Positions 8,371-17,300 are shown, counted from the stretch's first letter. The stretch: 64,000 nucleotides of DNA from Benzoatithermus flavus (GCF_037908215.1 NZ_JBBLZC010000007.1:124001-188000); one strand, 5' to 3'. The notes: a model not told the origin generated them from the sequence alone. Program-made: numbers and translations.

Positions 8371-8970
8371 TCATGCATAGAGCCGCTGTTCCCTCAAATA
8401 GGTATAAGCCTCGTTGATCAGCTTCAACCTCTCCTCGGCAGCTTTATCGCCGCCGTGCAGATCGGGATGGTGCTGCTTGGCGAGGTGCTTGTAGCGGCGC
8501 TTGAGCTCGCCGAGCGTGAAGCCCGCATCCAGATCGAGCCGGGCCATCATCTCCTCGGCCTTGCTGCGCGGGCGGCCGGGCGGCAGCCGGCGCGACCGCT
8601 CCTGCCGCGCACCGTCCGTGAACAGGCCGAAGAGGTCGTTCCAGTTGTCGGCGAAGCCGGTGTTCGTGCCGAAGCGCCAGGTCGGCCGGTGCCAGGTGGT
8701 GTCGGCCCGACGATGGGCCTCGATCTGCTCGGGACTCATCCCGGCGAAATAGTTCCAGCTACGGTTGAATTCCCGGATGTGCTCGAGGCAGAACCACTGG
8801 AAGTCGCGTAAAGACTCGCGCGATTTGGGCGCTCGATAAAGGGCCTCGGCAGCGCAGCCGGGCCAGGCGCATGGCCGGTGGTGCGGCATGCTGTCGTCGT
8901 GGCCCTTGAGCCGCAGCGCCGCGCGCAGCGCCTCGTGTCGCTCCTGCTCCCGATTGCGTTTCTGATGCAT
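8371..8970 (-). CDS. J-domain protein
   Basis: 199-residue protein with a C-terminal J domain (about the last 60 residues) containing the HPD motif in KQHHPDLHGG, needed to stimulate DnaK-type Hsp70 ATPase. The N-terminal half has CAWPGC and WFCLEHIREFN, a Cys-containing segment found in alphaproteobacterial homologues that commonly sit next to cobS. It lacks the Gly/Phe and zinc-finger regions of DnaJ, so it is a dedicated co-chaperone of unknown client. Its place before cobS-cobT suggests it might assist the chelatase, which is inference. Start ATG 8970. Confidence 0.85.
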   Translation of the reverse strand: MHQKRNREQERHEALRAALRLKGHDDSMPHHRPCAWPGCAAEALYRAPKSRESLRDFQWFCLEHIREFNRSWNYFAGMSPEQIEAHRRADTTWHRPTWRFGTNTGFADNWNDLFGLFTDGARQERSRRLPPGRPRSKAEEMMARLDLDAGFTLGELKRRYKHLAKQHHPDLHGGDKAAEERLKLINEAYTYLREQRLYA

Positions 8971-9051
8971 GGCCTCTGGAGACTATGTCCGATGCCTGTC
9001 CGCCTGCAAGCTCACCTGCATGCGGAGGAGAGTGGCAGAAAAAGAAGGATG

Positions 9052-10368
9052 TCAGCCGACCCGTCCGAGGACGACGGCCTCCGCGGCCGACGCCTCCTCG
9101 CCGATGACATAGGCAGCGAGGAGGCGTTTTTCCGCAGCCGCGAGCCCGCTTTCGTCGCGTGCATGGACGTATGCCAGAGGTGCCTCGGGGCCCGTCCTCT
9201 CGCCGACGGCCCTGATGTCGGTGAGGCCCACGGCATGGTCGATGCCGTCGCCCGCCCGCCGCCGCCCGCCGCCGAGTTCGACCACGGCAAGACCCAGGGC
9301 GCGCGCGTCGATCGCCTGCACCCAGCCGGGCGTGCGCGGATGCACGGGGTGGACCAGAGGGGCGCGCGGCAGGTGGCGCTCCCAGGCTTCGAGCAGATCG
9401 GAAGGACCGCCCAGCTCCTGCACCATGCGCGCGAACCGCTCGGCCGCGGCACCGGAGGCGAGCGCCGCCTCGGCACGGGCGATGCCTTCCTCCGCGTCGC
9501 TCGCGAGGCCGGCCAGCGCCAGCGCCTCGCCGCACAAAGCGAGCGTCACCTCCCTAAGCCGCCGGTCGCCATGCTCGCCGCGCAGCATGGCGATCGCCTC
9601 CGCCACCTCGAGCGCGTTGCCGGCGGCACGTCCCAGACACTGGCTCATGCCGGTGAGGAGCGCCCGACAGGAAAGGCCCGCACCGTTCGCGACCTCGACC
9701 AGGCTCTCGGCCAGGGCGCGGGCCTCCTCCGACGTCGACATGAAGGCGCCCGTGCCCACCTTCACGTCCATGACGAGGGTGCCAAGCCCGGCTGCGAGTT
9801 TCTTCGAGAGAATCGAGGCGGTGATGAGCGGGATGCTCTCGACCGTGGCCGTGACGTCGCGGATGGCGTAGAGCCGCCGGTCGGCCGGGGCCAGATCGTC
9901 GGTCTGGCCGATCACGGCGCAGCCCACCGATCGCACCGTACGCTGCAGCCGTCCGATGTCCGGCCGTGTCGTGTAGCCCGGGATGCTCTCGAGCTTGTCG
10001 AGCGTGCCGCCGGTATGACCGAGCCCGCGGCCGGAGAGCATCGGCACGAAGGCGCCACAGGCGGCGAGCACGGGGGCGAGCACCAGGCTCACCTTGTCGC
10101 CCACGCCGCCCGTGGAGTGCTTGTCGACCACCGGGCCGGGCAGCCCCTCCCAGCGGAGGGTGCGGCCCGAGTCGCGCATGGCGAGCGTCAGCGCCACCGT
10201 CTCGTGCTTCGCCATGCCGCGGAAATAGACCGCCATGGCGAAGGCCGCGGCCTGGCCCTCGCCGATGGAGCCGTCGGTGATTCCGCGCACGAAGGCGGCG
10301 ATCTCGTCGGCATCGAGCGCGATCCCGTCGCGCTTCTTCCGGATCACCTCCTGCGGCAGGAAGGTCAT
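9052..10368 (-). CDS. deoA: thymidine/pyrimidine-nucleoside phosphorylase
   Basis: 438-residue phosphorylase that splits thymidine (and perhaps uridine) with phosphate to a base and (deoxy)ribose-1-phosphate. Seen: the family hallmarks DKHSTGGVGDKVS (about residues 83-95), GRGLGHTGGTLDKLESIPG, and an Arg/Lys-containing MDVKVGTGAFM loop. Length fits DeoA. The ATG at 10368 overlaps the deoC stop as ATGA, so translation is coupled. It is the last gene of the nucleoside locus; together with DeoC it feeds the sugar into central metabolism. Confidence 0.93.
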   Translation of the reverse strand: MTFLPQEVIRKKRDGIALDADEIAAFVRGITDGSIGEGQAAAFAMAVYFRGMAKHETVALTLAMRDSGRTLRWEGLPGPVVDKHSTGGVGDKVSLVLAPVLAACGAFVPMLSGRGLGHTGGTLDKLESIPGYTTRPDIGRLQRTVRSVGCAVIGQTDDLAPADRRLYAIRDVTATVESIPLITASILSKKLAAGLGTLVMDVKVGTGAFMSTSEEARALAESLVEVANGAGLSCRALLTGMSQCLGRAAGNALEVAEAIAMLRGEHGDRRLREVTLALCGEALALAGLASDAEEGIARAEAALASGAAAERFARMVQELGGPSDLLEAWERHLPRAPLVHPVHPRTPGWVQAIDARALGLAVVELGGGRRRAGDGIDHAVGLTDIRAVGERTGPEAPLAYVHARDESGLAAAEKRLLAAYVIGEEASAAEAVVLGRVG

Positions 10369-11171
10369 CAGTAGCTTCCGCCCGTTCCGATCGCCTCCTC
10401 CCGGCCGGCGACCCGGAGCAGGTCGTCGAGCAGCGACGAGGCGCCGAAGCGGAAGGTGCGCGGGCTCGCCCAGTCCGGTCCCATGATCGCATCGGCGAGG
10501 GCCAGATAGGCGGCGGCATCGGCCGCGGTCCGGATCCCGCCCGCAGCCTTGAAGCCGACGCGTCCGCCGGCCTCCTCGATGACGGCGAGAAGGAGCGCCG
10601 CGGCCTCGAGCGTGGCCCCCACCGCGGCCTTGCCGGTCGAAGTCTTGAGGAAGTCGATCCCCGCCATCACCGCCGTTCTGGCCGCGGCCGTGATCAGGTC
10701 GGGCTCGCGTAAGCTCCCGGTCTCGAGGATGAGCTTCAGCGTCGTGCGAGCGCCCGCCGCCTCGCGGCAGGCCTCGACCAGCTCGCCCACGAGGCCGATG
10801 TCGCCGTCCCGGATCGCCTGGATGGGTGCCACCACGTCGACCTCGTCGGCACCGGCCGCAACCGCGGCCGCGGTCTCCTCGGCGGCGCGGGCGAGATCGT
10901 CGCTCCCGTCCGGGAAGTTGGCGACGGTGGCGAGCCGCACCGTGCCGCCGGCGAGCCGCTTCCTGGCCAGCGCCAGATGCGCGCGGTAGATGCAGACGGC
11001 CGCGGTCCCGTGGCGCTCGGCGCGGTCGCACAAGGCCTCGATCTCGGTCGAGCTCTCGTCGCCGCGCAGGCTCGTAAGGTCGAGCAGCGGAACGGCGCGC
11101 GTGGCGAGGTCGGCATCGGCGGTGGCGGTACGGGCGCGGGCGATCAGGGCCGGCAGGTCAGGCGAGGGCAA
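10368..11171 (-). CDS. deoC: deoxyribose-phosphate aldolase
   Basis: 267-residue class I aldolase that splits deoxyribose-5-phosphate into acetaldehyde and glyceraldehyde-3-phosphate. Seen: the KLILETG strand and the TSTGK motif at 177-181 with the Schiff-base Lys181. A TTG start at 11171 is preceded by GGAG seven bases upstream and lies inside the end of the fusion gene, so the two are translationally coupled. The frame extends further upstream but reads antisense-like low-complexity sequence. A phosphopentomutase (deoB) that would link PNP/DeoA products to DeoC is not in the window. Confidence 0.9.
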   Translation of the reverse strand: MPSPDLPALIARARTATADADLATRAVPLLDLTSLRGDESSTEIEALCDRAERHGTAAVCIYRAHLALARKRLAGGTVRLATVANFPDGSDDLARAAEETAAAVAAGADEVDVVAPIQAIRDGDIGLVGELVEACREAAGARTTLKLILETGSLREPDLITAAARTAVMAGIDFLKTSTGKAAVGATLEAAALLLAVIEEAGGRVGFKAAGGIRTAADAAAYLALADAIMGPDWASPRTFRFGASSLLDDLLRVAGREEAIGTGGSY

Positions 11172-12387
11172 GGGCGATCTCCGGGAGCGCCGCCTCGAGC
11201 AGCCGGCCGACCCGGTCGGCAGCGGCGGCGGCATGGGCCAGGGTCTCGGCGTGGGTGAGGGCGGCGGGCCCGAGTCCCGCCGCGAGGTTGGTGACGATCG
11301 AAAGCCCCGCGACCTCGAGCCCGGCGTGGCGGGCGCTGATCGCCTCGGGCACGGTCGACATGCCGACGAGGTCGGCACCCAGCGCCTTGAAGGCGCGGAT
11401 CTCGGCCGGCGTCTCGAAGGCGGGGCCCAGCGTCGCGAGATAGACCCCGCGCGGCAGCCGTATGCCGAGCCGCTCGGCGGCAGCCGCGAGCAGGCCGCGC
11501 AGCCTTCTGGAATAGACCTCGGACAGGTCGACGAAGCGCGGTCCCACCCGCTCGTCGTTCGGGCCGACCAGGGGGTTCAGCCCTTGCAGGTTGATGTGGT
11601 CTTCGATCAGGACGATCGAGCCCGGATCGAGGTCCGGCCGGAGCGAGCCCGCGGCGTTGGTGAGGAGCACGGCCTTGCAGCCGATGGCGCGCAGCGTGCG
11701 CACCATCGTGTTGATGGGTCCGGCTCCGCCGCCTTCGTAGAAATGGGCCCGCCCGGCGAGGCAGACGACCGGCACGCTCGCGAGCGTGCCCAGCACCAGC
11801 CGCCCGGCATGGCCTTCCACGCTCGGCCGCGGGAAGCCCGGCAGGTCGCGGTAGTCGATCACGAGCGGGCTCGCGAGTTGCTCCGCGATCCCGCTAAGGC
11901 CCGAGCCCAGCACGATGCCGATCATGGGCAAGGGGCGCCCGGCGACGCGCGCCCGGATCACCGCCGCCGCATCGGCACCGGCAGCTCCGGCCTTGCCGAG
12001 ATTGTGGCCGCCGAAAGCGTAGGGCAGAAGCTCGCCCAGCGTCACGGTGAGCCGGATACCCTCGGGCCCGCCGAGATGCACGGGCGTGTCGGGCCGGCCG
12101 AACTCGACCAGGCGCTGGCGGCAGCCGCCGCACGGGCTGCACAAGGCCTCGCCGCTGCCGGCGACCGCGACCTCGGCGATCACCCGCTCGCCCGCTGCCG
12201 CCATGGCGCCGACCGCCGTCGCCTCGGCGCACTGGCCTTGCGGATAGGCGGCGTTCTCGACGTTGCAGCCGGTGAAGATGCGCCCGCTCGCGGTACGGAT
12301 GGCGGCACCCACGGCGAAGCGCGAGTAGGGCGCATAAGCGTGCTCGCGCGCGGCACGCGCCGCCTGGAACAGCTCGTCGGGACTCAC
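11158..12387 (-). CDS. cytidine deaminase-purine nucleoside phosphorylase fusion
   Basis: 409-residue bifunctional protein. Residues 1-125 are a cytidine deaminase of the small tetrameric type: CNVENAAYPQGQCAEATA (Cys53 zinc ligand, Glu55 proton shuttle) and PCGGC (Cys86, Cys89). Residues 150-409 are a trimeric-type purine nucleoside phosphorylase: VLGSGLSG phosphate loop at 159-166, EGHAGRLVLG, RAHFYEGG, TNAAGS and a SIVTNLAAG segment. The two are joined in one open frame by a short Ala/Gly linker (129-150) with no stop or ribosome site between them. The GTG start at 12387 overlaps the DUF29 stop as GTGA. Predicted jobs: cytidine to uridine, and phosphorolysis of purine nucleosides. Confidence 0.9.
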   Translation of the reverse strand: MSPDELFQAARAAREHAYAPYSRFAVGAAIRTASGRIFTGCNVENAAYPQGQCAEATAVGAMAAAGERVIAEVAVAGSGEALCSPCGGCRQRLVEFGRPDTPVHLGGPEGIRLTVTLGELLPYAFGGHNLGKAGAAGADAAAVIRARVAGRPLPMIGIVLGSGLSGIAEQLASPLVIDYRDLPGFPRPSVEGHAGRLVLGTLASVPVVCLAGRAHFYEGGGAGPINTMVRTLRAIGCKAVLLTNAAGSLRPDLDPGSIVLIEDHINLQGLNPLVGPNDERVGPRFVDLSEVYSRRLRGLLAAAAERLGIRLPRGVYLATLGPAFETPAEIRAFKALGADLVGMSTVPEAISARHAGLEVAGLSIVTNLAAGLGPAALTHAETLAHAAAAADRVGRLLEAALPEIALALA

Positions 12388-12872
12388 GGATGGTCGGGCT
12401 CCGGCCAGAAATCCAAATCGAGAAGCTGGTCGAGGGGGTAGGGGCAGATACGCGGCAGGTCCGGCCAGAGCCCGAGCTCGGGATCGGGGATGGCGCGTTC
12501 GACGATGCCCGACGCCTCCTCGTAGGCCTCCCGAACATAGCTTTCGGCGAACCGGCGCAGGCTCGGGCTGCTCTTGAGCAGCCGCGCGAGATCGCCCCGC
12601 TGGTTCAGGACCGAGATCCGCCACGAGCGCCGCGGCTCGGCGGACGGACAGAACTGCAGCTTCAGCAGATGCTCGATGACCCGGACGAGCCGGCTGTAGA
12701 ACTCGCGCCGATCCCGCTCCCCCAAGCTTTCGATCTCCTCGGCGAGGTGGAGCCAGTCGAGCGGCAGGTTGGAGCCGGCCTCGGCTGCGCGGCGCAGTTC
12801 AGCCGCCTGGCGCTGCGTCCACAGGTGGAAATCGCGCTCGTAGAGCTCGGGATCGTTCAGGGTCGTCGCCAT
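12384..12872 (-). CDS. DUF29 family protein
   Basis: 162-residue protein of the DUF29 family, recognised by its helical pattern: LYERDFHLWTQRQ at the start, then LDWLHLAEEIESLGERDRREFYSRL and RVIEHLLKLQF. DUF29 proteins are common in cyanobacteria and proteobacteria, often in several copies, and have no established function. Here the gene is embedded in a nucleoside locus: its stop overlaps the start of the deaminase-phosphorylase fusion and it sits 31 bases after the permease gene. Whether it belongs to the pathway or is a passenger cannot be told from sequence. Confidence 0.85.
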   Translation of the reverse strand: MATTLNDPELYERDFHLWTQRQAAELRRAAEAGSNLPLDWLHLAEEIESLGERDRREFYSRLVRVIEHLLKLQFCPSAEPRRSWRISVLNQRGDLARLLKSSPSLRRFAESYVREAYEEASGIVERAIPDPELGLWPDLPRICPYPLDQLLDLDFWPEPDHP

Positions 12873-12903
12873 GAAGGAAGCCTAGCACGGTCGCCGGTGT
12901 CGA

Positions 12904-13881
12904 TCATCTTTCCTTCACATAAGGAATGCCGATCGCCTTCGGTGCCACCGCCTTGCCGACGAAGCCGGCGAGGAGAAAGATCGTGAGCAGATAGGGCAGG
13001 GCCTGGATGAGCTGCACCGGCACCACGCCGATGCCCGGCAGTGCTGCGCCCTGGAGGCGCGCCTGGGCCGCATCGGTGAAGGCGAACAGCAGGCAGGCGA
13101 GGAGCGTCGGCACCGGCCGCCACTTGCCGAAGATGAGGGCGGCGAGCGCCAGATAGCCCCGGCCCGCGGTCATGTCGCGGATGAAGCCCGCGTTCTGGGC
13201 GATCGAGAGATAGGCCCCGGCGACACCGCACAAGGCCCCGGTCACCATCAGCGCCCGGTAACGCATCCCCTCGACCGAGATGCCGGCCGTATCCACCGCG
13301 GCCGGGTTCTCGCCGACGGCGCGCAGGCGCAGGCCGAAGCGGGTGCGGTAGACCACCCAGGCCACGAGCGGCACGGCAAGGGCGGTGGCATAGACCAGGA
13401 CGTTGTGGCCGCTCACGATCTCGGCGTAGATCGTGCCGATCACGGGCACGCTGCGTGCGGCCTCCGCGAACGGCAGCTCGATCGGCGTGAAGCGGGCGCC
13501 GTCGGCGACCGAGATGCGGCCGGCCTGGTGGAACCAGGCATCGGCGAGCGTCGGCCCCAGGCCCGCCGCGATCACGTTGAGCGCCATGCCCGAAACCACC
13601 TGATCGCCCTTGTGGGTGATCGAGGCGAAGCCGTGGACCACGGCGAGGCACCAGCCGAAGGCGATGCCGGCCAGAAGTCCCGCCCAGGCCGAGCCCGTGG
13701 TCTGCGCCACCGCGGCCGCGGCAAAGGCCGCTCCCAGCATCTTGCCCTCGAGGGCGATGTCGGTGACCCCGCTGCGCTCGCAGAACAGGCCGGCAAGCGC
13801 CGCCAGCACCAAGGGTGTGGCGAGCCGGATCGTGCTGTCGAGGAGGAGCAGGCTCTGCAGGAAGAAATCGGCCGCGGTCAT
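12904..13881 (-). CDS. nucleoside-type ABC transporter permease 2
   Basis: 325-residue inner-membrane permease of the branched-chain/BPD_transp_2 family, the subgroup paired with BMP-type binding proteins for nucleoside uptake. Multiple hydrophobic segments are visible, with LFCERSGVTDIALEGKMLGA near the N-terminus, a motif of this subgroup (the equivalent NIGGEG/ALEG loop faces the ATPase), and LRAVGENPAAVDTAGI in the coupling region. ATG 13881 overlaps the stop of permease 1 as ATGA. Together the two permeases should form the channel served by the double ATPase upstream. Confidence 0.9.
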   Translation of the reverse strand: MTAADFFLQSLLLLDSTIRLATPLVLAALAGLFCERSGVTDIALEGKMLGAAFAAAAVAQTTGSAWAGLLAGIAFGWCLAVVHGFASITHKGDQVVSGMALNVIAAGLGPTLADAWFHQAGRISVADGARFTPIELPFAEAARSVPVIGTIYAEIVSGHNVLVYATALAVPLVAWVVYRTRFGLRLRAVGENPAAVDTAGISVEGMRYRALMVTGALCGVAGAYLSIAQNAGFIRDMTAGRGYLALAALIFGKWRPVPTLLACLLFAFTDAAQARLQGAALPGIGVVPVQLIQALPYLLTIFLLAGFVGKAVAPKAIGIPYVKER

Positions 13882-14987
13882 GCGAGGGCGGGCTCCGGGG
13901 CCCGGCGGGCGAACAGCGCTTCGAGCTGCGGGCGGAACATGTTCTCGAGCGCGCCCGCGAACAGGATGACGAGCCCCTGGATCACCACGACGAGGTCGCG
14001 GTTGATCGCCGGCATGTCGAAGGAGAGCTCGGAGCCGCCCTGGTAAAGAGCGCCGAACAGGATCGAGGCCAGCACGATGCCGACCGGGTGGTTGCGGCCC
14101 ATCAGCGCCACGGCGATGCCGACGAAGCCGTAGCCGCCGGTGAAGCCCAGGAGCAGACGGTGCTGTGCGCCCAGGATCTCGTTGGTCGCCATGAGGCCGG
14201 CGAGCGCTCCCGAGATCGTCATGGCGAGCATGATCCGCCGTGCCGGCGAGATGCCGCCGTAGACGGCCGCGGCCTCGCTCTGCCCGACGACGCGCAGCTC
14301 GTAGCCGAGCCGGCTGCGCCAGACGAACAGCCACACGCCGACACAGCACAGGAGTGCCAGCGGCAGGGCGAGGTTCAAGGGTGCATAGCCGAGATCGATG
14401 CCCAAAAGCTCGAGCGCCGGCTTCAGGGACGGCATCCAGGCACTCTCGGGGAAGACGACGGTCTCGGGCGAGCTCTGGCCCGGCTTGATCAGCACGTTGA
14501 CCAGAAGATAGGTCATGATCGCCGAGGCCACGAAGTTCAGCATGATCGTGGTGATGACGACGTGGCTGCCGCGCCTCGCCTGCAGCCAGCCCGGCACGAA
14601 TCCCCAGACGGCGCCGAAGGCGGCCGCGGCCAGGACAGCCAGCGGCACGGCGAGGATGCCGGGCAGCCAGCCCAGATGGATCGCGACCAGGGTGAGGCCG
14701 AGCCCACCGACATAGGCCTGCCCCTCGCCGCCGATGTTGAACAGCCCCGTGTGGAAGGCCACGGCTACGGCGAGGCCGGTGAAGATGAAGTTGGTGGCGT
14801 AGTAGAGCGTATAGCCCGCGGCCTCGCCATAGCCGAAGGCGCCGTAGAGCATGAGCCGCACCGCCTCGAGCGGGTTCTCGCCCAGGAGTACCACCACGAG
14901 CCCCGAGACGGCGAAGGCGAGCAGGAGGTTGAGCAAGGGCAGGAGCCCGTACTCGGCCCAGGCCGGCAGCTTGCGCGCGATGGCCAT
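13878..14987 (-). CDS. nucleoside-type ABC transporter permease 1
   Basis: 369-residue inner-membrane permease, the longer partner of the pair. Seen: several transmembrane stretches, FHTGLFNIGGEGQAYVGG (a conserved motif of this family) and LRVVGQSEAAAVYGGI. I chose ATG 14987 because a GGTGGG stretch lies seven to eight bases before it; an alternative in-frame start at 15005 would add six residues. Upstream, on the other strand, lies the decayed higBA pair, which now separates this gene from its ATPase and binding-protein genes. The permease genes may thus need their own promoter or read-through. Confidence 0.9.
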   Translation of the reverse strand: MAIARKLPAWAEYGLLPLLNLLLAFAVSGLVVVLLGENPLEAVRLMLYGAFGYGEAAGYTLYYATNFIFTGLAVAVAFHTGLFNIGGEGQAYVGGLGLTLVAIHLGWLPGILAVPLAVLAAAAFGAVWGFVPGWLQARRGSHVVITTIMLNFVASAIMTYLLVNVLIKPGQSSPETVVFPESAWMPSLKPALELLGIDLGYAPLNLALPLALLCCVGVWLFVWRSRLGYELRVVGQSEAAAVYGGISPARRIMLAMTISGALAGLMATNEILGAQHRLLLGFTGGYGFVGIAVALMGRNHPVGIVLASILFGALYQGGSELSFDMPAINRDLVVVIQGLVILFAGALENMFRPQLEALFARRAPEPALA

Positions 14988-15033
14988 TAGGCAGCCCACC
15001 CCCATTGCGAGCCGCTTTCCTTAACGGAATAGG

Positions 15034-15052
15034 TTGTACGCTGTACGTACAA
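15034..15052 (+). promoter_or_regulatory. inverted repeat before the higB remnant (likely operator)
   Basis: TTGTACG (15034-15040) and CGTACAA (15046-15052) form a perfect inverted repeat with a five-base spacer, four bases before the GTG of the higB remnant. HigA-type antitoxins bind such palindromes in their own promoter. The AT-rich setting also fits a promoter. It survives although both genes are broken. Confidence 0.5.
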
Positions 15053-15055
15053 GGC

Positions 15056-15340
15056 GTGATCAGGAGCTTCGCCGGCAAGCGGACGGCCCTGCTGTTCCAG
15101 GGTGGGCCGGTTCGCCACGTGCATCCCGACCTCGCTCGTCAAGCGCGGAAGAAGCTGCTGCTCTTGCATCGTGCGCGGAGCCTCGCCGACCTCGCCGCCC
15201 GCCGCGGCAACCATCTCGAGAAGTTGAGCGGGGACCGGGACGGCCAGTGGTCGATCCGGATCAGCGATTAGAGGCGGATCTGCTTCCGCTGGGAGGCCGG
15301 CAATGCACATGAGGTCTGGTTCGGCGACTATCACGGCTGA
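15056..15340 (+). pseudogene. higB: higB toxin remnant with an internal stop
   Basis: Reads as a HigB/RelE-type mRNA endonuclease toxin: starts (V)IRSFAGKRTALLF, passes through ARKKLLLLHRARSLADL and GNHLEKLSGDRDGQWSIRI, then meets TAG at 15269-15271 exactly where the family has Q-W in the DQWRICFRW motif. Reading resumes in the same frame as RRICFRWEAGNAHEV and ends in a normal TGA at 15338-15340. Family length (about 93 residues) is intact apart from the nonsense codon at position 72. A CAG to TAG change plus an adjacent TGG to AGG change would explain it. Truncated product lacks the catalytic C-terminal strand. Confidence 0.8.
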
Positions 15341-15352
15341 GGAGAGCCAGCG

Positions 15353-15723
15353 ATGGTGATCACGATCGACGACCTGCGGGCCGGGCGCGTCGACTTCTCG
15401 GAAGTCGTCGACTCGGAAGGAGTGCCGGTCGGTCCCATCCACCCGGCGAGATCCTGCGGGACTGGATGGCCGAAGAAGGGCTCAGTGCCAATGCGCTCGC
15501 CAAGGCGTTGAGGGTGCCGCACAACCGGATCACGGCGATCCTGGCGGGCAAGCGCGCCATCACGGTGGAGACGGCGCTGCGCCTCGCGCGCTATTTCGGC
15601 ACGAGCGCCGAGCTTTGGATCAACTTGCAGGCCGGCTACGATCTCGAGGTCGCCGAGCGCGAGCTCGGCAGTCGCATCGACGAGGAGGTGGCGCCGCGGC
15701 CCGGTCTGCGCGCCGCGGCCTGA
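15353..15723 (+). pseudogene. higA: higA antitoxin with a frameshift
   Basis: HigA-type XRE antitoxin. The ATG at 15353 follows a good ribosome site (GGAGAG) and reads MVITIDDLRAGRVDFSEV up to GPIHP, where one base is missing near 15443-15445. The expected continuation GEILRDWMAEEGLSANALAKAL is in another frame and stays open to 15723, containing a complete helix-turn-helix (ALAKALRVPHNRITAILAG). An internal ATG at 15466 could still make an 85-residue HTH protein that may bind DNA. With higB also broken, the pair looks decayed, unless both lesions are sequencing errors. Confidence 0.75.
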
Positions 15724-15746
15724 GCGACTGAGCACGGAGGCGCTCA

Positions 15747-17300
15747 TCACGCCGCCTCCTGCGTGATCCCGGCCATCAGGCAGCCGATGCGGCGCTCGTC
15801 GGCCTCGGCGGGGCCGAGCTCGCCCGTGATCGTGCCGTCGAACATGACGAGGATGCGGTCGGCGAGCGAGAGGATCTCGTCGAGCTCGACCGAGACCAGG
15901 AGCACGGCCTTGCCGGCATCGCGCAATCCGACGAGGCGCTTGTGGATGAACTCGATGGCGCCGATGTCGACCCCGCGCGTCGGCTGGCCCACGAGCAGAA
16001 GATCGGGGTCGTGCTCCATCTCGCGCGCGAGCACCAGCTTCTGCTGGTTGCCGCCCGAGAAGGACTGCGCCGGCAGCAGCGGGGCCACCGGCCGCACGTC
16101 GTAGCCCCGCATCCAGCGCCGGCACAGCTCCACGATCCGGCCGAGCCGCAGGAAGCCGCGCTCGTCGGTATAGTCGGAGGCCGTCTGATAGCCCAGGATC
16201 GCGTTCTCGAAGGCCGGAAAGCGCCTGACCAGCCCCATCCGCAGCCGGTCCTCGGGCACGTGCCCGAGCCGCCGCGCACGCGCCTGGGCCGGGTCCGAGA
16301 CCGGGACACCGCGTAAGAGCACCTCGCCACGCGAAGGCTGCCTGATGCCGGCCAGAGCTTCCATGAGCTCCGACTGGCCGTTGCCGGCGACCCCGGCGAT
16401 GCCGACGATCTCGCCGGCCCGGACGTCGAAGCTGACACCCTTGACCCGCTTGACGCCCTGCTCGTCCACGACCTCGAGGTTTCTCACCTCGAGCACGGGC
16501 TCGCGCGGGCGGGCCGGAGCTTTCTCGACCCGGAGCAGGACCTTCCGGCCCACCATGAGCTCGGCCAGCTCCTCGCGCGAGGTCTCGGCCGTGCGGCGGT
16601 GCGCCACCATCTCGCCGCCGCGCATGACGCTCACGTTGTCGGTCACCGCCATGATCTCGCGCAGCTTGTGCGTGATCAGGAGGATCGTCCGGCCCTGGCT
16701 CCTGAGGTTGCGCAAGATCCGGAACAGGTGATCCGCTTCTTGCGGCGTCAGCACGCCCGTGGGCTCGTCCAGGATCAGGATATGGGCGCCGCGGAACAGC
16801 GCCTTCAGGATCTCGACCCGCTGCTGCACGCCCACCGGCAGATCGGCCACCTTCGCATCGAGATCGACCTCGAGGCCGTAGTCGCGCTCGAGCGCCTCCA
16901 CCTCGGTCCTGGCCTTGGCGATGCCGGCTCCCAGCATGAAGCCGCCCTCGGCCCCGAGCAGCAGGTTCTCGAGCACGGTGAACGGCTCGACCAGCATGAA
17001 ATGCTGGTGGACCATGCCGATCCCGGCCCGGATCGCATCCTGCGGTCCCTTGATCGTGCGCTCCCGGCCGTCGACCAGGATCTTCCCGCTATCGGCATGG
17101 TAGTAGCCGTAGAGGATGTTCATCAGGGTCGACTTGCCCGCACCGTTCTCGCCGACGATGCCGTGGATGGTGCCCGCCGGCACCACGAGATCGACCGCCT
17201 TGTTGGCATGGACGGCACCGAAGCGCTTGTCGATGCCGCGCAGCTCCACGGCCGGCGGCACGGCACCCTGGAGCGGGGTGACGGTTGCGGCCTCCTTCAT
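15747..17300 (-). CDS. nucleoside-type ABC transporter, double ATP-binding protein
   Basis: 517-residue ATPase with two fused ABC domains, as in sugar/nucleoside importers. Domain 1 (about 18-250) has Walker A GENGAGKST at 50-58 and LILDEPTGVLTP as Walker B. Domain 2 (about 270-510) has the altered GVAGNGQSEL in place of a true Walker A and the signature SFSGGNQQKLV; a degenerate second site is normal in this class. Located 22 bases downstream of the BMP-type binding protein gene. Its natural partners, the two permeases, are on the same strand but about 760 bases further on, past the higBA remnant. Confidence 0.92.
   Translation of the reverse strand: MKEAATVTPLQGAVPPAVELRGIDKRFGAVHANKAVDLVVPAGTIHGIVGENGAGKSTLMNILYGYYHADSGKILVDGRERTIKGPQDAIRAGIGMVHQHFMLVEPFTVLENLLLGAEGGFMLGAGIAKARTEVEALERDYGLEVDLDAKVADLPVGVQQRVEILKALFRGAHILILDEPTGVLTPQEADHLFRILRNLRSQGRTILLITHKLREIMAVTDNVSVMRGGEMVAHRRTAETSREELAELMVGRKVLLRVEKAPARPREPVLEVRNLEVVDEQGVKRVKGVSFDVRAGEIVGIAGVAGNGQSELMEALAGIRQPSRGEVLLRGVPVSDPAQARARRLGHVPEDRLRMGLVRRFPAFENAILGYQTASDYTDERGFLRLGRIVELCRRWMRGYDVRPVAPLLPAQSFSGGNQQKLVLAREMEHDPDLLLVGQPTRGVDIGAIEFIHKRLVGLRDAGKAVLLVSVELDEILSLADRILVMFDGTITGELGPAEADERRIGCLMAGITQEAA

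Noticed and set aside
15056..15723. Idea that higBA is an active toxin-antitoxin system
   Set aside because: The toxin has an internal stop in a conserved motif and the antitoxin a frameshift, so an active pair is not supported unless both are sequencing errors.
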